DNA of 46,907 bases from Thermoleophilia bacterium (GTDB lineage: Bacteria > Actinomycetota > Thermoleophilia > Gaiellales > SKUG01), in the NCBI GenBank assembly GCA_025964435.1, contig JAOPYV010000070.1, forward strand, positions 1-46,907, read 5' to 3'. Below the pieces are notes generated by a model. It had not been told where the DNA came from. It made no database searches and worked only from the letters and a program-made list of their open reading frames with translations. Made by a program: the position numbers and the translations under genes. Positions 38,845-46,406 of this stretch are shown here, piece after piece. Numbering within the stretch: the stretch's first letter is position 1; the number at the start of each line of letters is the position of its first letter.

Positions 38845-40205
38845 GTCGAATCGCGTCCGGCCGGGCCGAGGTCGGCTCCCGAGCGCTCGAGCACGAGGCG
38901 CACCTGCGCCGGTGTCAGCGTCGGGTACTTGCCGAGCACGAGCGCCGCGATGCCGGCGGCCACTGGCGCCGCCATGCTCGTGCCGCTCTTCGTGCCCAGG
39001 GCATTGCCGGGGGTCGAGGAGAAGACGGCGACGCCCGGAGCTGCGATGTCCGGCTTGCTGATGCCGAGCCCCGGGAGATCCTGCCGACCGGGCCCACGCG
39101 AGGAGAAGTCTGCCGCGCTGCCCGCACCATCGGTCGCGGCGACCGTGATGTTCGAGGGGAAGGAGCCGAGGTCGCCGATCGTCCGGGCGCCCGGCCCTGC
39201 ATTTCCCGCAGCCACGATCGAGACGATGCCGGCGCGGCGCATCGCGTCGAACGCGAGCTGGTACGGACGCGGATCCTCGTCGGTGAAGCTCCATGAGCTG
39301 TTGACGATGTCCGGCGCCTTGGTCGGATCCGCGTTGCGGCCCTGGGCATCGGTCGGCGCGAGCATCCAGTTGACCGCCGCGAGCGTCTGCTCCGTGGTGG
39401 CACTCATCTTCGAGGACATCATGCGTGCGGCGATCCACTTCGCGCCGGGCGCGACGCCCGTCGTCAACGGGACGCTCGCGCCCTGGTCGAGCATGGTGCC
39501 GCGACCGACGACGATGCCCGTGACATGGGTGCCGTGCGAGTGGTCGTCGACGGGGCGTGCCGCAAGGCCGAACGCGTCGTACCAGTTGTAGTCCTGGACC
39601 GGGCTTCCGCCGGCGCGCGCGCCGCGGTAGGAGCTGGCGAGGAAGGAGTGGGTGCCGTCGACGCCGGTGTCGAGGATGCCCACGACCACACCGGCGCCGG
39701 TGTGGTTCGTGCGCCAGACGTCCTCGGCACGGACGGCGCCGACGCTCCTGGTCGCCACGCGCGGTACGACCGCAGGTGGGGCGAAAGCTGATGTCGGCGC
39801 GGCAAGGGCGGCTCCGGCAACGGCATCGACTGCGCCAGCGAGCGTGAACTCGCGGCTGCGCACGAACTTACCGGTATGCGCGACCTGGTTGATCGCGTCC
39901 CACCCTGCTGCTGCCTGCGATTCGGGCACGTCGATCGCGATCATGCCTGTCGCTGCATAGGTGCGATAGCCGGTGATCAGACCGCGCTCGCGCAGCGCCT
40001 CGAGCTGCGGCGCGGCATCCGCCATCGCTGAACCGGTGACGGATGCGGAGGCGGCGTAGGCAGCGGCCTTGCGCGCCGCACCGGCCGGCAGCGATTCAAT
40101 CGCGACGGCGGACGTCGGCGCCGAGTTCGTGAAGCTTCCGACGTAGGTGCGGACGCCCTCGCTCGCGCCCGCGAATCCCGTTGCCACCAGCTGCATCCCA
40201 CCCAT
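38751..40205 (-). CDS. Subtilisin-like serine peptidase (S8) without signal peptide
   Basis: A 484-residue subtilase. The catalytic triad is Asp179 ('GILDTGVDG'), His224 ('HSHGTHVTG') and Ser410 ('GTSMAAPVAAG'), with the oxyanion Asn335 in 'AAGNAGPG'. Residues 60-125 look like an inhibitor-type prodomain and the catalytic domain runs from about 160 to 470. Subtilases are nearly always secreted, yet the N-terminus MGGMQLVATGFAGASEG has no signal sequence. The ATG at 40205 is supported by GGGAGG seven bases upstream, so a longer N-terminus with a hidden signal is not available in frame. The bacillopeptidase-F-type subgroup is closest by motif spacing. Confidence 0.88.
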   Translation of the reverse strand: MGGMQLVATGFAGASEGVRTYVGSFTNSAPTSAVAIESLPAGAARKAAAYAASASVTGSAMADAAPQLEALRERGLITGYRTYAATGMIAIDVPESQAAAGWDAINQVAHTGKFVRSREFTLAGAVDAVAGAALAAPTSAFAPPAVVPRVATRSVGAVRAEDVWRTNHTGAGVVVGILDTGVDGTHSFLASSYRGARAGGSPVQDYNWYDAFGLAARPVDDHSHGTHVTGIVVGRGTMLDQGASVPLTTGVAPGAKWIAARMMSSKMSATTEQTLAAVNWMLAPTDAQGRNADPTKAPDIVNSSWSFTDEDPRPYQLAFDAMRRAGIVSIVAAGNAGPGARTIGDLGSFPSNITVAATDGAGSAADFSSRGPGRQDLPGLGISKPDIAAPGVAVFSSTPGNALGTKSGTSMAAPVAAGIAALVLGKYPTLTPAQVRLVLERSGADLGPAGRDSTYGAGRIDAVRAMAAADALVGARSRSVASVA

Positions 40206-40288
40206 GACCAGACCTCCCTGTCCGTCGTTGGAAGACTGTACCAATGGCGCGGAAGGCCTTGCGGCAGTCGGCGCGAGCCGTCAGCGCG

Positions 40289-41491
40289 TCAGAACGGGAT
40301 CGGCTCCGTGTGGCGCAGCTCCTCGAGCAGGTTGCGCGCGATGACGAGGCGCTGCACCTGGTTGGTGCCCTCGTAGATCTGGGAGATCTACGCGTCGCGC
40401 ATCATGCGCTCGACCGGATACTCCTGGATGTAGCCGTAGCCGCCGAGCAGCTGCACCGCGTCGGTCGTGATCGCCATGGCGGCATCGGTGCATGCGAGCT
40501 TGGCCATCGCCGAGTACTTGGTCAGCGTCTCGCGCGAGACGCCACCGGCGTCGATCATCCACGCGGCACGGTAGAGCAGCTCACGCGCGGCGACGGTGCG
40601 GGTCTCCATGTCGGCGAGCATCCACTGCAGGCCCTGCTGGTAGGCGATCGGCTTGCCGAACTGCTCGCGCTCGAGCAGGTACTTGCCGGAGTACTCGATC
40701 GCGCCGCCCGCGATGCCGAGGCCCTGCGCGGCAACGCCCGGTCGCGAGTGGTCGAGCACCTTCATCGCGAGCGTGAAGCCGGTGCCGGGCTCGCCGAGGA
40801 TGTTCTCGGCGGGGATCCGGCAGTCGTCGAAGAACAGCTCACCCGTCGTCGAGCCCTTGATGCCCATCTTCTTCTCGAACTTGCCGATCGAGAAGCCGGG
40901 CGCATCGGCCGGGACGATGAAGGCGGAGATGCCGGCGTGTCCGGCCTCGAGGTCGGTCTTGGCGAAGATCGTGTAGACGTCGGCGACGCCGGCGTTCGTG
41001 ATGAAACGCTTGCCGCCGTTGAGCACCCACTCGCCATCCTTGAGGACGGCCGTGGTGCGCATGCCGGCGCTGTCGCTGCCGGATTCGGGCTCGGTCAGGC
41101 CGTAGGCCGCGAGCGATTCGCCGCTCGCGAGGCGCGGCAGCCAGTGCGACTTCTGCTCGTCGGTCGCGGCGAACTTGATCGGCAGCGAGCCGAGCTCCTG
41201 GACCGCGAGCAGCAGCGCGCTCGTCGCGCAGACCTTGGCGATCTCCTCGATCGCGATGATCAACGCGAGCGTGCCGGTGCCGGTGCCGCCGTGCTCCTCG
41301 TCGTAGGGCAGGCCGAACAGGCCCTGCTCCATGAAGATCCGCCGGATGTCGTCGGGGAACTCGCCCGCCTCGTCGATGTCGTGTGCGCGCGGCGCGACGA
41401 ACTTGCGCGCGACGCCACGAGCATGCTCGCGAATCTCGAGGTGCGTCTCGGTGAGTCCGAACGCATTGGTGGTGGCTTCGGCGGTGGTCAT
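40289..41491 (-). pseudogene. Acyl-CoA dehydrogenase interrupted by an in-frame amber codon
   Basis: Full length would be 400 residues, starting MTTAEATTNAFGL at 41491. FAD and substrate blocks are intact: 'YGLTEPESGSDSAG', 'NGGKRFITNAG', 'FEKKMGIKGSTTGELFFDD' and 'REQFGKPIAYQQG'. Codon 368 is TAG (40388-40390 on plus) inside 'RMMRDA*ISQIYEGTNQ', where the family has a conserved Lys; AAG to TAG is one base change. The frame then continues perfectly through the catalytic 'YEGTNQVQR' to a TGA at 40289. Without readthrough the product lacks the active-site Glu and the last helix. The amber creates a perfect inverted repeat (see 40373). Sequencing error, a real nonsense mutation or readthrough cannot be told apart here. 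It is short/medium-chain type. Confidence 0.9.
40373..40391. repeat. Perfect inverted repeat containing the amber codon
   Basis: GTAGATCT-GGG-AGATCTAC, eight pairs over a three-base loop. With the expected AAG codon instead of TAG the outermost two pairs would be broken, so the mutation completes the palindrome. Confidence 0.75.
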
Positions 41492-41572
41492 CGGGCGGCT
41501 ACTCTCTGCTCGTGGACGCGGCTCAGCGCATCATACGGCGCAGCTCGCCCGACGAGGGAGTTCCGCCGCGGT

Positions 41573-42487
41573 TCAGGGCTGGATGCCGACCGATGCCCAC
41601 GCGTCGCGCACCGCAGCGGACGTCTGCTCGCCCGGATAGAGCGCCGCTGCGGATGCGATCGTCGCGCGCGCCGCGTCCGAGAATCCGGACGTCGACGTGA
41701 GCCGATGCTCGAGTGCGTCGTACCAGATCTTCGCGACCTGCTCGGTGCCGAGCACCTGCGCCGCCTCGAAGGCCGCCTTGTTCGGGATGCCGACGTTGAC
41801 GTGGACCCCGCCGTTGTCCTCCACCATCGTGACGTAGTCGCGCATGTGGGCCGGCTGTGCGCCGGCCGCGCCCGCTGCGTCCGCGGGATTGCGCAGCGAG
41901 TTGATGAACGGTGCGGTGGTCGTGGCATCCTCGCCGCCGACCCAGTCCGCGCGCCGCGCACCCTCGACCGTGCCGAAGCCGGCGCGATCCTCGTGCCACT
42001 GCTCGATCGCCTCACCGAACACGTCGCCGTAGCTCTCCGACAGCGCACCCGACTCGTTCTCGTACGTGAGCGAGACCGTGGCTTCGTCGACGCCGTGCAT
42101 CAGCTCATGGCCGATCACGTCGAGTGATTCCGTCGCGGACTTGAAGCCCGGCTCGGGGGCGCCGAGCAGCATCTGGCCACCACCGAAGGCCGCCCACGTG
42201 TGCGTGACCCCCACGAGTGCGTCGACCACGCCGCCCTTGCCGTCGATCGAGTTCCGGCCGAGCACCTCACGCAGGAAATCGACCGCGATGCCGACCTTCT
42301 CGTGGGCGCCATCGACCACGAGGTCACCGGTGGCCGGCGCATCGCCGCTGCGGACGAGCTCGACGTCGTATCCGTCCTTGGTCTCGGAGGTCACGCGGTA
42401 GGTGTTCACCTTCGCGTTCGCGACCGGCGGCACCGCTGCCGATCCGAAGGTCGGCTGGACGGTGATCTTGACGGGATTGAGCTTCAT
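41573..42487 (-). CDS. M4 (thermolysin/protealysin-like) metallopeptidase without signal or propeptide
   Basis: A 304-residue zinc protease. 'VIGHELMHGVDEAT' carries His127, Glu128 and His131; 'ENESGALSESYGDVFGE' gives the third ligand Glu151; 'NGGVHVNVGIPNKAAF' contains the active-site His229. The sequence begins only about 60 residues before the catalytic 'FYxEvFxRNSIDG'-type block (here 'FLREVLGRNSIDGKGG'), so the signal peptide and the large FTP/PepSY propeptide of secreted thermolysins are missing, and the short PPYLL-type propeptide of protealysins is not seen either. GGAGG lies eight bases before the ATG at 42487. The protein is either cytoplasmic like protealysin or exported by an unknown route. 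Confidence 0.9.
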   Translation of the reverse strand: MKLNPVKITVQPTFGSAAVPPVANAKVNTYRVTSETKDGYDVELVRSGDAPATGDLVVDGAHEKVGIAVDFLREVLGRNSIDGKGGVVDALVGVTHTWAAFGGGQMLLGAPEPGFKSATESLDVIGHELMHGVDEATVSLTYENESGALSESYGDVFGEAIEQWHEDRAGFGTVEGARRADWVGGEDATTTAPFINSLRNPADAAGAAGAQPAHMRDYVTMVEDNGGVHVNVGIPNKAAFEAAQVLGTEQVAKIWYDALEHRLTSTSGFSDAARATIASAAALYPGEQTSAAVRDAWASVGIQP

Positions 42488-42545
42488 GGCGCAGGCCTCC
42501 AAGGCGCGGAAGCGGAAAGCCTGTCACGCAGCCCGGACGGCTTCG

Positions 42546-42941
42546 TCAGCTGCGCGGGACGATGTACTCGCGCTCTTCGGCCAGCCGGCCACCCTCGATG
42601 CGCATGATCGTGACCATCGAGAAGTGGAGCGGCTCACCAGTGGCGTAGACGCCTTCGGCAGTCGCTTCGACCATGGCGGTGTCGCCCTGGACGATCACGG
42701 TGTGCGGGCGGTAGTCGAGCCGCGAGGTGCTCTCCACGAAGCGCTGCCATTCGGCGACGTAGCCCTGCGCGCCATCGACGCGATCGTTCGTTCCCGGTCG
42801 CCAGTAGACGATATCGGGCGAAACGCAGGCGTTGAGGCTCGTCCAGTCACGGGCTGCGATCGAGTTGATCACTTGGCCCACGACGTGGCGCGTCACGAGT
42901 TCTGCAGAGGAGACGTCTGGATCCATGGTCATGGTCGGCAC
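42546..42941 (-). CDS. NTF2/SnoaL-like protein
   Basis: A 131-residue single-domain protein with the NTF2-like cone fold: an N-terminal helix ('VGQVINSIAARDWTSLNACV'), 'SPDIVYWRPG', 'GYVAEWQRFVESTSRL', then the long curved sheet ('HTVIVQGDTAMVEATAEGVY', 'SMVTIMRIEGGRLAEEREYI'). Members are isomerases, hydrolases or ligand-binding proteins; no substrate can be assigned. The GTG at 42941 is chosen because TAGCAT ends six bases before it; ATGs at 42932 and 42926 are possible starts. Confidence 0.82.
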   Translation of the reverse strand: MPTMTMDPDVSSAELVTRHVVGQVINSIAARDWTSLNACVSPDIVYWRPGTNDRVDGAQGYVAEWQRFVESTSRLDYRPHTVIVQGDTAMVEATAEGVYATGEPLHFSMVTIMRIEGGRLAEEREYIVPRS

Positions 42942-42947
42942 CGGGGA

Positions 42948-42953
42948 ATGCTA
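42948..42953 (-). promoter_or_regulatory. Leaderless -10 element (TAGCAT) of the NTF2-like gene
   Basis: On the minus strand TAGCAT ends six bases before the GTG at 42941. Confidence 0.5.
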
Positions 42954-42989
42954 CCGCTCCGGGGTACGGTCACGCGGCAGGCGACGGAC

Positions 42990-44237
42990 CTACCAGCTCA
43001 TGTCGATGACGTCGCGCGGCAGCGCGGGCAGCGCCATGACGCCGTTTTCGACGACGACGAAGCTGTCCTCGATCCCCACTGCGGCCCGACCGGGATAGAC
43101 GAGCTTGGGCTCGAGCGCGAAGACCATGCCTGCCTCCAGCGGCGTGTCGAAGCCATGGGTGAGGAAGGGATACTCATCCACTTCCATGCCGATGCCGTGC
43201 CCGACGAAGCGCGCCTGGTCGGGCGCCACACCCATGAAGCGGTCGGCGTGGCCTGCGTCGGCGGCGAGGTCGAGGGCGAGCTGGTAGAGCGCACTCGGGG
43301 CGACGCCTGGCTTGGCGTGGGCGGCAACCTGCTCCAACACGCCGACGCACCACTCCTGCGCAGCGAGCAGGTCCTCGTCGATCGCGCCGATGCCACCGAC
43401 GGCGACGACACGCGTGCAGTCGGACAGGTAGCCGTTGGCGGCACCCATCAGGTCGAGCACGAGCAGGTCACCGGCGACGAGCTCGCGGGTGGAGGCGCCG
43501 CGACCGACGGATGGATAGAGGCCGCTGCCGCCGAGCGGCGCGTCGAGCGGTCCGGGCAGCGCGGCATTCGCCCCGGCGACGACCGTGCCGAAGCCGCCCT
43601 CGCCACCGAAGCGACGCATGCGCACGATTCCCTGGTGCCCGTCGGCGCGCATGCAGCCCTCGGCGAGCCGCAGCCCGTCGAGCTCGGTGTGGCCGGGAAC
43701 GACCTGGCGCGCCACGGTCACCATCGCATCGCGCACCTGCTCGGCCGCGACGCGCATGTTGTCGAGCTCCCACGCGCTCTTGATCGCGCGTACGCTGCGG
43801 ATGTGCGGCGTCAGCGCGACGAGCTCGGCGCTCGGCACCGCGGCTGCCAGCTTCAGGAACTGCGCTGCTGGCAGGACATCGAGCGCGACGGCGATGCGGC
43901 CGCGCGACGCGCCGACCTGCTCGAGCTCTGCGGCGAGCTCGCGGGTCGACACCGCCCGTCGCACGTCCCAGCACGTCTCGACTGCGACGCGCTCGGCGGC
44001 GCGACGTGCCAACACGCGCGGCTCGCCCGTCGCAGGAACGACCACGACGCCATCGACCAACCCGCCCGTCATGTACAGGATGTCAGCGTTGCCATGCAGC
44101 ACTGCGGCATCGATGTCAGCCGCGACCAGGCACGCCTGCAGCGCCGCAGCGCGGGCACGTAACTCCCCGTGCGGGACGAACCAATGGCGCGAAGCGAACT
44201 GCTCCGCATCAACCTGCTGCTCGGGCGAGATGCTCAT
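42990..44237 (-). CDS. M24 family metallopeptidase (Xaa-Pro dipeptidase/aminopeptidase-like)
   Basis: A 415-residue pita-bread-fold protein. An N-terminal creatinase-like domain (about 20-165) precedes the catalytic domain. Metal-site blocks are present: 'LVLDLMGAANGYLSDCTR' (two Asp), 'FVGHGIGMEVDEYP' (His), 'FALEPKLVYPG' (Glu) and 'VGIEDSFVV' (Glu). Such enzymes release N-terminal residues before proline, or act on related amide bonds. There is no signal peptide. The start ATG at 44237 is 46 bases from the divergent amidohydrolase start, so the two genes share a short control region. Confidence 0.9.
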   Translation of the reverse strand: MSISPEQQVDAEQFASRHWFVPHGELRARAAALQACLVAADIDAAVLHGNADILYMTGGLVDGVVVVPATGEPRVLARRAAERVAVETCWDVRRAVSTRELAAELEQVGASRGRIAVALDVLPAAQFLKLAAAVPSAELVALTPHIRSVRAIKSAWELDNMRVAAEQVRDAMVTVARQVVPGHTELDGLRLAEGCMRADGHQGIVRMRRFGGEGGFGTVVAGANAALPGPLDAPLGGSGLYPSVGRGASTRELVAGDLLVLDLMGAANGYLSDCTRVVAVGGIGAIDEDLLAAQEWCVGVLEQVAAHAKPGVAPSALYQLALDLAADAGHADRFMGVAPDQARFVGHGIGMEVDEYPFLTHGFDTPLEAGMVFALEPKLVYPGRAAVGIEDSFVVVENGVMALPALPRDVIDMSW

Positions 44238-44246
44238 GCAGGAACG

Positions 44247-44277
44247 TTGTCACAGATTCCGCCGATCCGCGTAGTAT
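44247..44277 (+). promoter_or_regulatory. Promoter of the amidohydrolase gene (TTGTCA / TAGTAT), leaderless
   Basis: TAGTAT (44272-44277) ends six bases before the ATG at 44284. TTGTCA (44247-44252) is a fair -35 element at 19 bases. The region also separates the divergent M24 peptidase gene. Confidence 0.55.
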
Positions 44278-44283
44278 CAACGC

Positions 44284-45831
44284 ATGCTGCTCGCCAACGC
44301 CAACGTGCTGACGCTCGATGCCGCGCGACCCCACGCCGATGCGCTCGCCATCCGCGATGGCTGGCTGATCGAGCCGCACGACGTGATGAGCCCCGAGCGC
44401 ATCGACCTTGCCGGCCTCACGATCGTGCCGGGGTTCGTCGATACGCACACGCACTTTCGCGGATGGGCCGTCGCGCGACACCGCGTCGACCTCCACGCCG
44501 CTGGATCACTCACGGAGCTCTTCGATGCGGTGCGCCACGGCTCGGGCGACTGGGTGCTCGGCGCCGGCTGGAACAACGAGCTCGTCGCTGACGGCACGCG
44601 CCTGGTCGACGCACTCGTCGACGCTGCCGACGGGCGCTTCGTCGCGCTCATGTCGCGCGACAGCCATGCGCTCCTGACAACCGAGGCGACGCTCGAGCAG
44701 CTCGGCCTGTCACTCGCCGAGCTCGAGGTGACCGGTGGCCTCGTCGAGCGTGACGCACATGGCCTGTTCACTGGCGTGCTGCGCGAGGAGAGCGCCTGGA
44801 TCGTGCGCCGCCTCTTGCCGGAGGACGACCTCGATGATGGCGTGCTCGCAGCCGGCGTACGCGAGGCCAACCGCCGCGGCGTCACCTCGATCCACGACAT
44901 GGACGGCGGCGCAGCGCTCAGCGCCTGGCGCAGCCTCGAGCAGTCCAGCGGGATCGACGCACGCGTCACGGTGCACCTGCTCGAACGCGACCTGGAGCAC
45001 GCAGCTGCACTCGGTATCGGCGCCAACTTCGGCTCGAACCGGCTGCGCGTCGGCGGCCTCAAGCTGTTCGTCGATGGCACGCTCGGCTCCGGCACCGCGC
45101 TGCTCCACGTCCCGGAGCTGCCGCGCGACGGCGCAGTGCCACGCACCGGTGTGCGCATGCTCGACGGCGACGAGCTGCGCCGCCTCGCCCGCGGCGCCGC
45201 GGAGCTCGGGATGCCGCTGCTCGTGCATGCGATCGGCGATCGCGCCTTCAGCGAGGTCGTCGACGCGCTCGACGCGACCCGAGACGCGTGGGGCGGCCTG
45301 AGCATGCGACCGCGCATCGAGCACGCCCAACTCGTGCGCTTCGACGACGTCGCACGCTGCGCCGAGCTCGGCATCGACCTCGCCGTGCAGCCGTCGATGC
45401 TCGTCTCCGATCGCGACGAGGCCGAAGCGCGCTGGGGTGAGCGCACGCAGCGCGCCTACGCCTACCGCCTCCAGCTCGATGCCGGGTGCCGGCTGCTGTT
45501 CGGCTCCGATGCACCGATCGAGGACATCGCGCCGCTCGCGGCGATGCACGCGGCAACGACGCGCGACGGCGGAGCTCATGGCCTCGCCGCCGCCCGTGGT
45601 CCGTGGCATCCCGAGCAGTCGATCGACCCGATGTCGGCGCTCCTTGCCACCACCGCCTGGCCCGCCGACTCCGCCGGCCTCGGCGCGGAGCTGGGTCGAC
45701 TCACCCCCGGGCGCCGCGCCGACCTCGTCGTCCTCGACCGAGATCCCCTCACCACCTCGCTCGACCAGGTATCGGTTGTCGCGACGATGGTTGCGGGCCA
45801 ATGGGTGCACGGCGCCGAACAGTTCAGGTAG
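44284..45831 (+). CDS. Amidohydrolase, YtcJ-like (Amidohydro_3)
   Basis: A 515-residue metal-dependent hydrolase. The first metal site is 'FVDTHTHF' (His55, His57); 'GLKLFVDGTLGSGTALL' carries the lysine block; 'LVHAIGDRA' and 'RIEHAQL' give further His ligands; 'LFGSDAPIE' has the catalytic Asp; 'LGRLTPGRRADLVVLDRDP' is the typical C-terminal beta-sandwich entry. The family deaminates or deformylates varied substrates and the substrate is not predictable. The length is normal. Confidence 0.9.
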   Translation: MLLANANVLTLDAARPHADALAIRDGWLIEPHDVMSPERIDLAGLTIVPGFVDTHTHFRGWAVARHRVDLHAAGSLTELFDAVRHGSGDWVLGAGWNNELVADGTRLVDALVDAADGRFVALMSRDSHALLTTEATLEQLGLSLAELEVTGGLVERDAHGLFTGVLREESAWIVRRLLPEDDLDDGVLAAGVREANRRGVTSIHDMDGGAALSAWRSLEQSSGIDARVTVHLLERDLEHAAALGIGANFGSNRLRVGGLKLFVDGTLGSGTALLHVPELPRDGAVPRTGVRMLDGDELRRLARGAAELGMPLLVHAIGDRAFSEVVDALDATRDAWGGLSMRPRIEHAQLVRFDDVARCAELGIDLAVQPSMLVSDRDEAEARWGERTQRAYAYRLQLDAGCRLLFGSDAPIEDIAPLAAMHAATTRDGGAHGLAAARGPWHPEQSIDPMSALLATTAWPADSAGLGAELGRLTPGRRADLVVLDRDPLTTSLDQVSVVATMVAGQWVHGAEQFR

Positions 45832-45890
45832 CGAGCAGGGAGTCGTCGTTCTTACGGACTCACGCACACGACAGATCGTGGATGCCGGGC

Positions 45891-45896
45891 TACACT
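45891..45896 (+). promoter_or_regulatory. Leaderless -10 element (TACACT) of the HxlR gene
   Basis: TACACT ends eight bases before the ATG at 45905. Confidence 0.5.
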
Positions 45897-45904
45897 GAGG
45901 CGAG

Positions 45905-46336
45905 ATGGCCACCATGACCGACAACGCCGCCCCGCTGGGTGAAGACGAGCAGCCTGCCAACGCGGCAGAGCCCAAGCTCGCACCCGCACAGTGCGCCGTC
46001 GCGGCATGCGCTGACATCGTCAGCGGCAAGTGGACCCTCCTGCTGCTGCGCGACCTGGCGACGGGGCCGAAGTTCTACAGCGACCTCGAGCGGTCGCTCG
46101 CAGGCATCAGCCCACGCACGCTCTGCGATCGCCTCAAGGTACTCGGCATGCACGGCCTCGTCTCGCACACGCGCATCAAGGCACTGCCGCCCCGCTCGAT
46201 CTACGAGCTCACCGAGCGCGGCTTCGAGCTCGTGCCGGTGATCGAGACGATGCGCACCGTCGGCGAGGCGCTCCTGGCGTCGCCGCTCGACGTCGTGACG
46301 GCAGCCGAGATCGCCGCCGACACGCCCTGCGGCTGA
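45905..46336 (+). CDS. HxlR-family transcriptional regulator
   Basis: A 143-residue winged helix-turn-helix protein. The core is 'CADIVSGKWTLLLLRDLATG', 'KFYSDLERSLAGISPRTLCD' and 'RLKVLGMHGLVSHTRI', the standard HxlR DNA-binding domain. The N-terminal 'QCAVAAC' offers two cysteines (Cys30 and Cys35) near where thiol-sensing HxlR proteins have their reactive Cys, and one more is at the C-terminus (TPCG); redox sensing is possible. An N-terminal tail of about 28 acidic/Ala residues is extra. The last five codons and the stop lie in a 37-base tandem duplication. Confidence 0.88.
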   Translation: MATMTDNAAPLGEDEQPANAAEPKLAPAQCAVAACADIVSGKWTLLLLRDLATGPKFYSDLERSLAGISPRTLCDRLKVLGMHGLVSHTRIKALPPRSIYELTERGFELVPVIETMRTVGEALLASPLDVVTAAEIAADTPCG

Positions 46337-46392
46337 ACGCAGCCGGCGCGCCACCGACACGCCCTGCGGCTGAACGCAGCCGGCGCGCCACC
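46319..46392. repeat. Exact tandem duplication of 37 bases at the hxlR 3' end, with hairpins
   Basis: 46319-46355 is repeated exactly at 46356-46392. Each copy contains CGGCTG-AACG-CAGCCG, a perfect six-pair hairpin with a four-base loop. The first copy includes the last codons and the TGA (46334-46336) of the HxlR gene; the second is non-coding. The two hairpins probably act as tandem terminators between the convergent HxlR and PilT genes. Confidence 0.85.
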
Positions 46393-46406
46393 GACCATGC
46401 CCCTCG

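Noticed and set aside
40388-40390. Pyrrolysine or general recoding of TAG
   Set aside because: TAG ends several intact genes in this window (2501, 22647, 32397, 46407). A point mutation or artefact is simpler; kept only as an alternative in the finding.
46201-46398. Short minus-strand frames with an internal peptide repeat
   Set aside because: They are shadows of the 37-base tandem duplication and of the HxlR gene.
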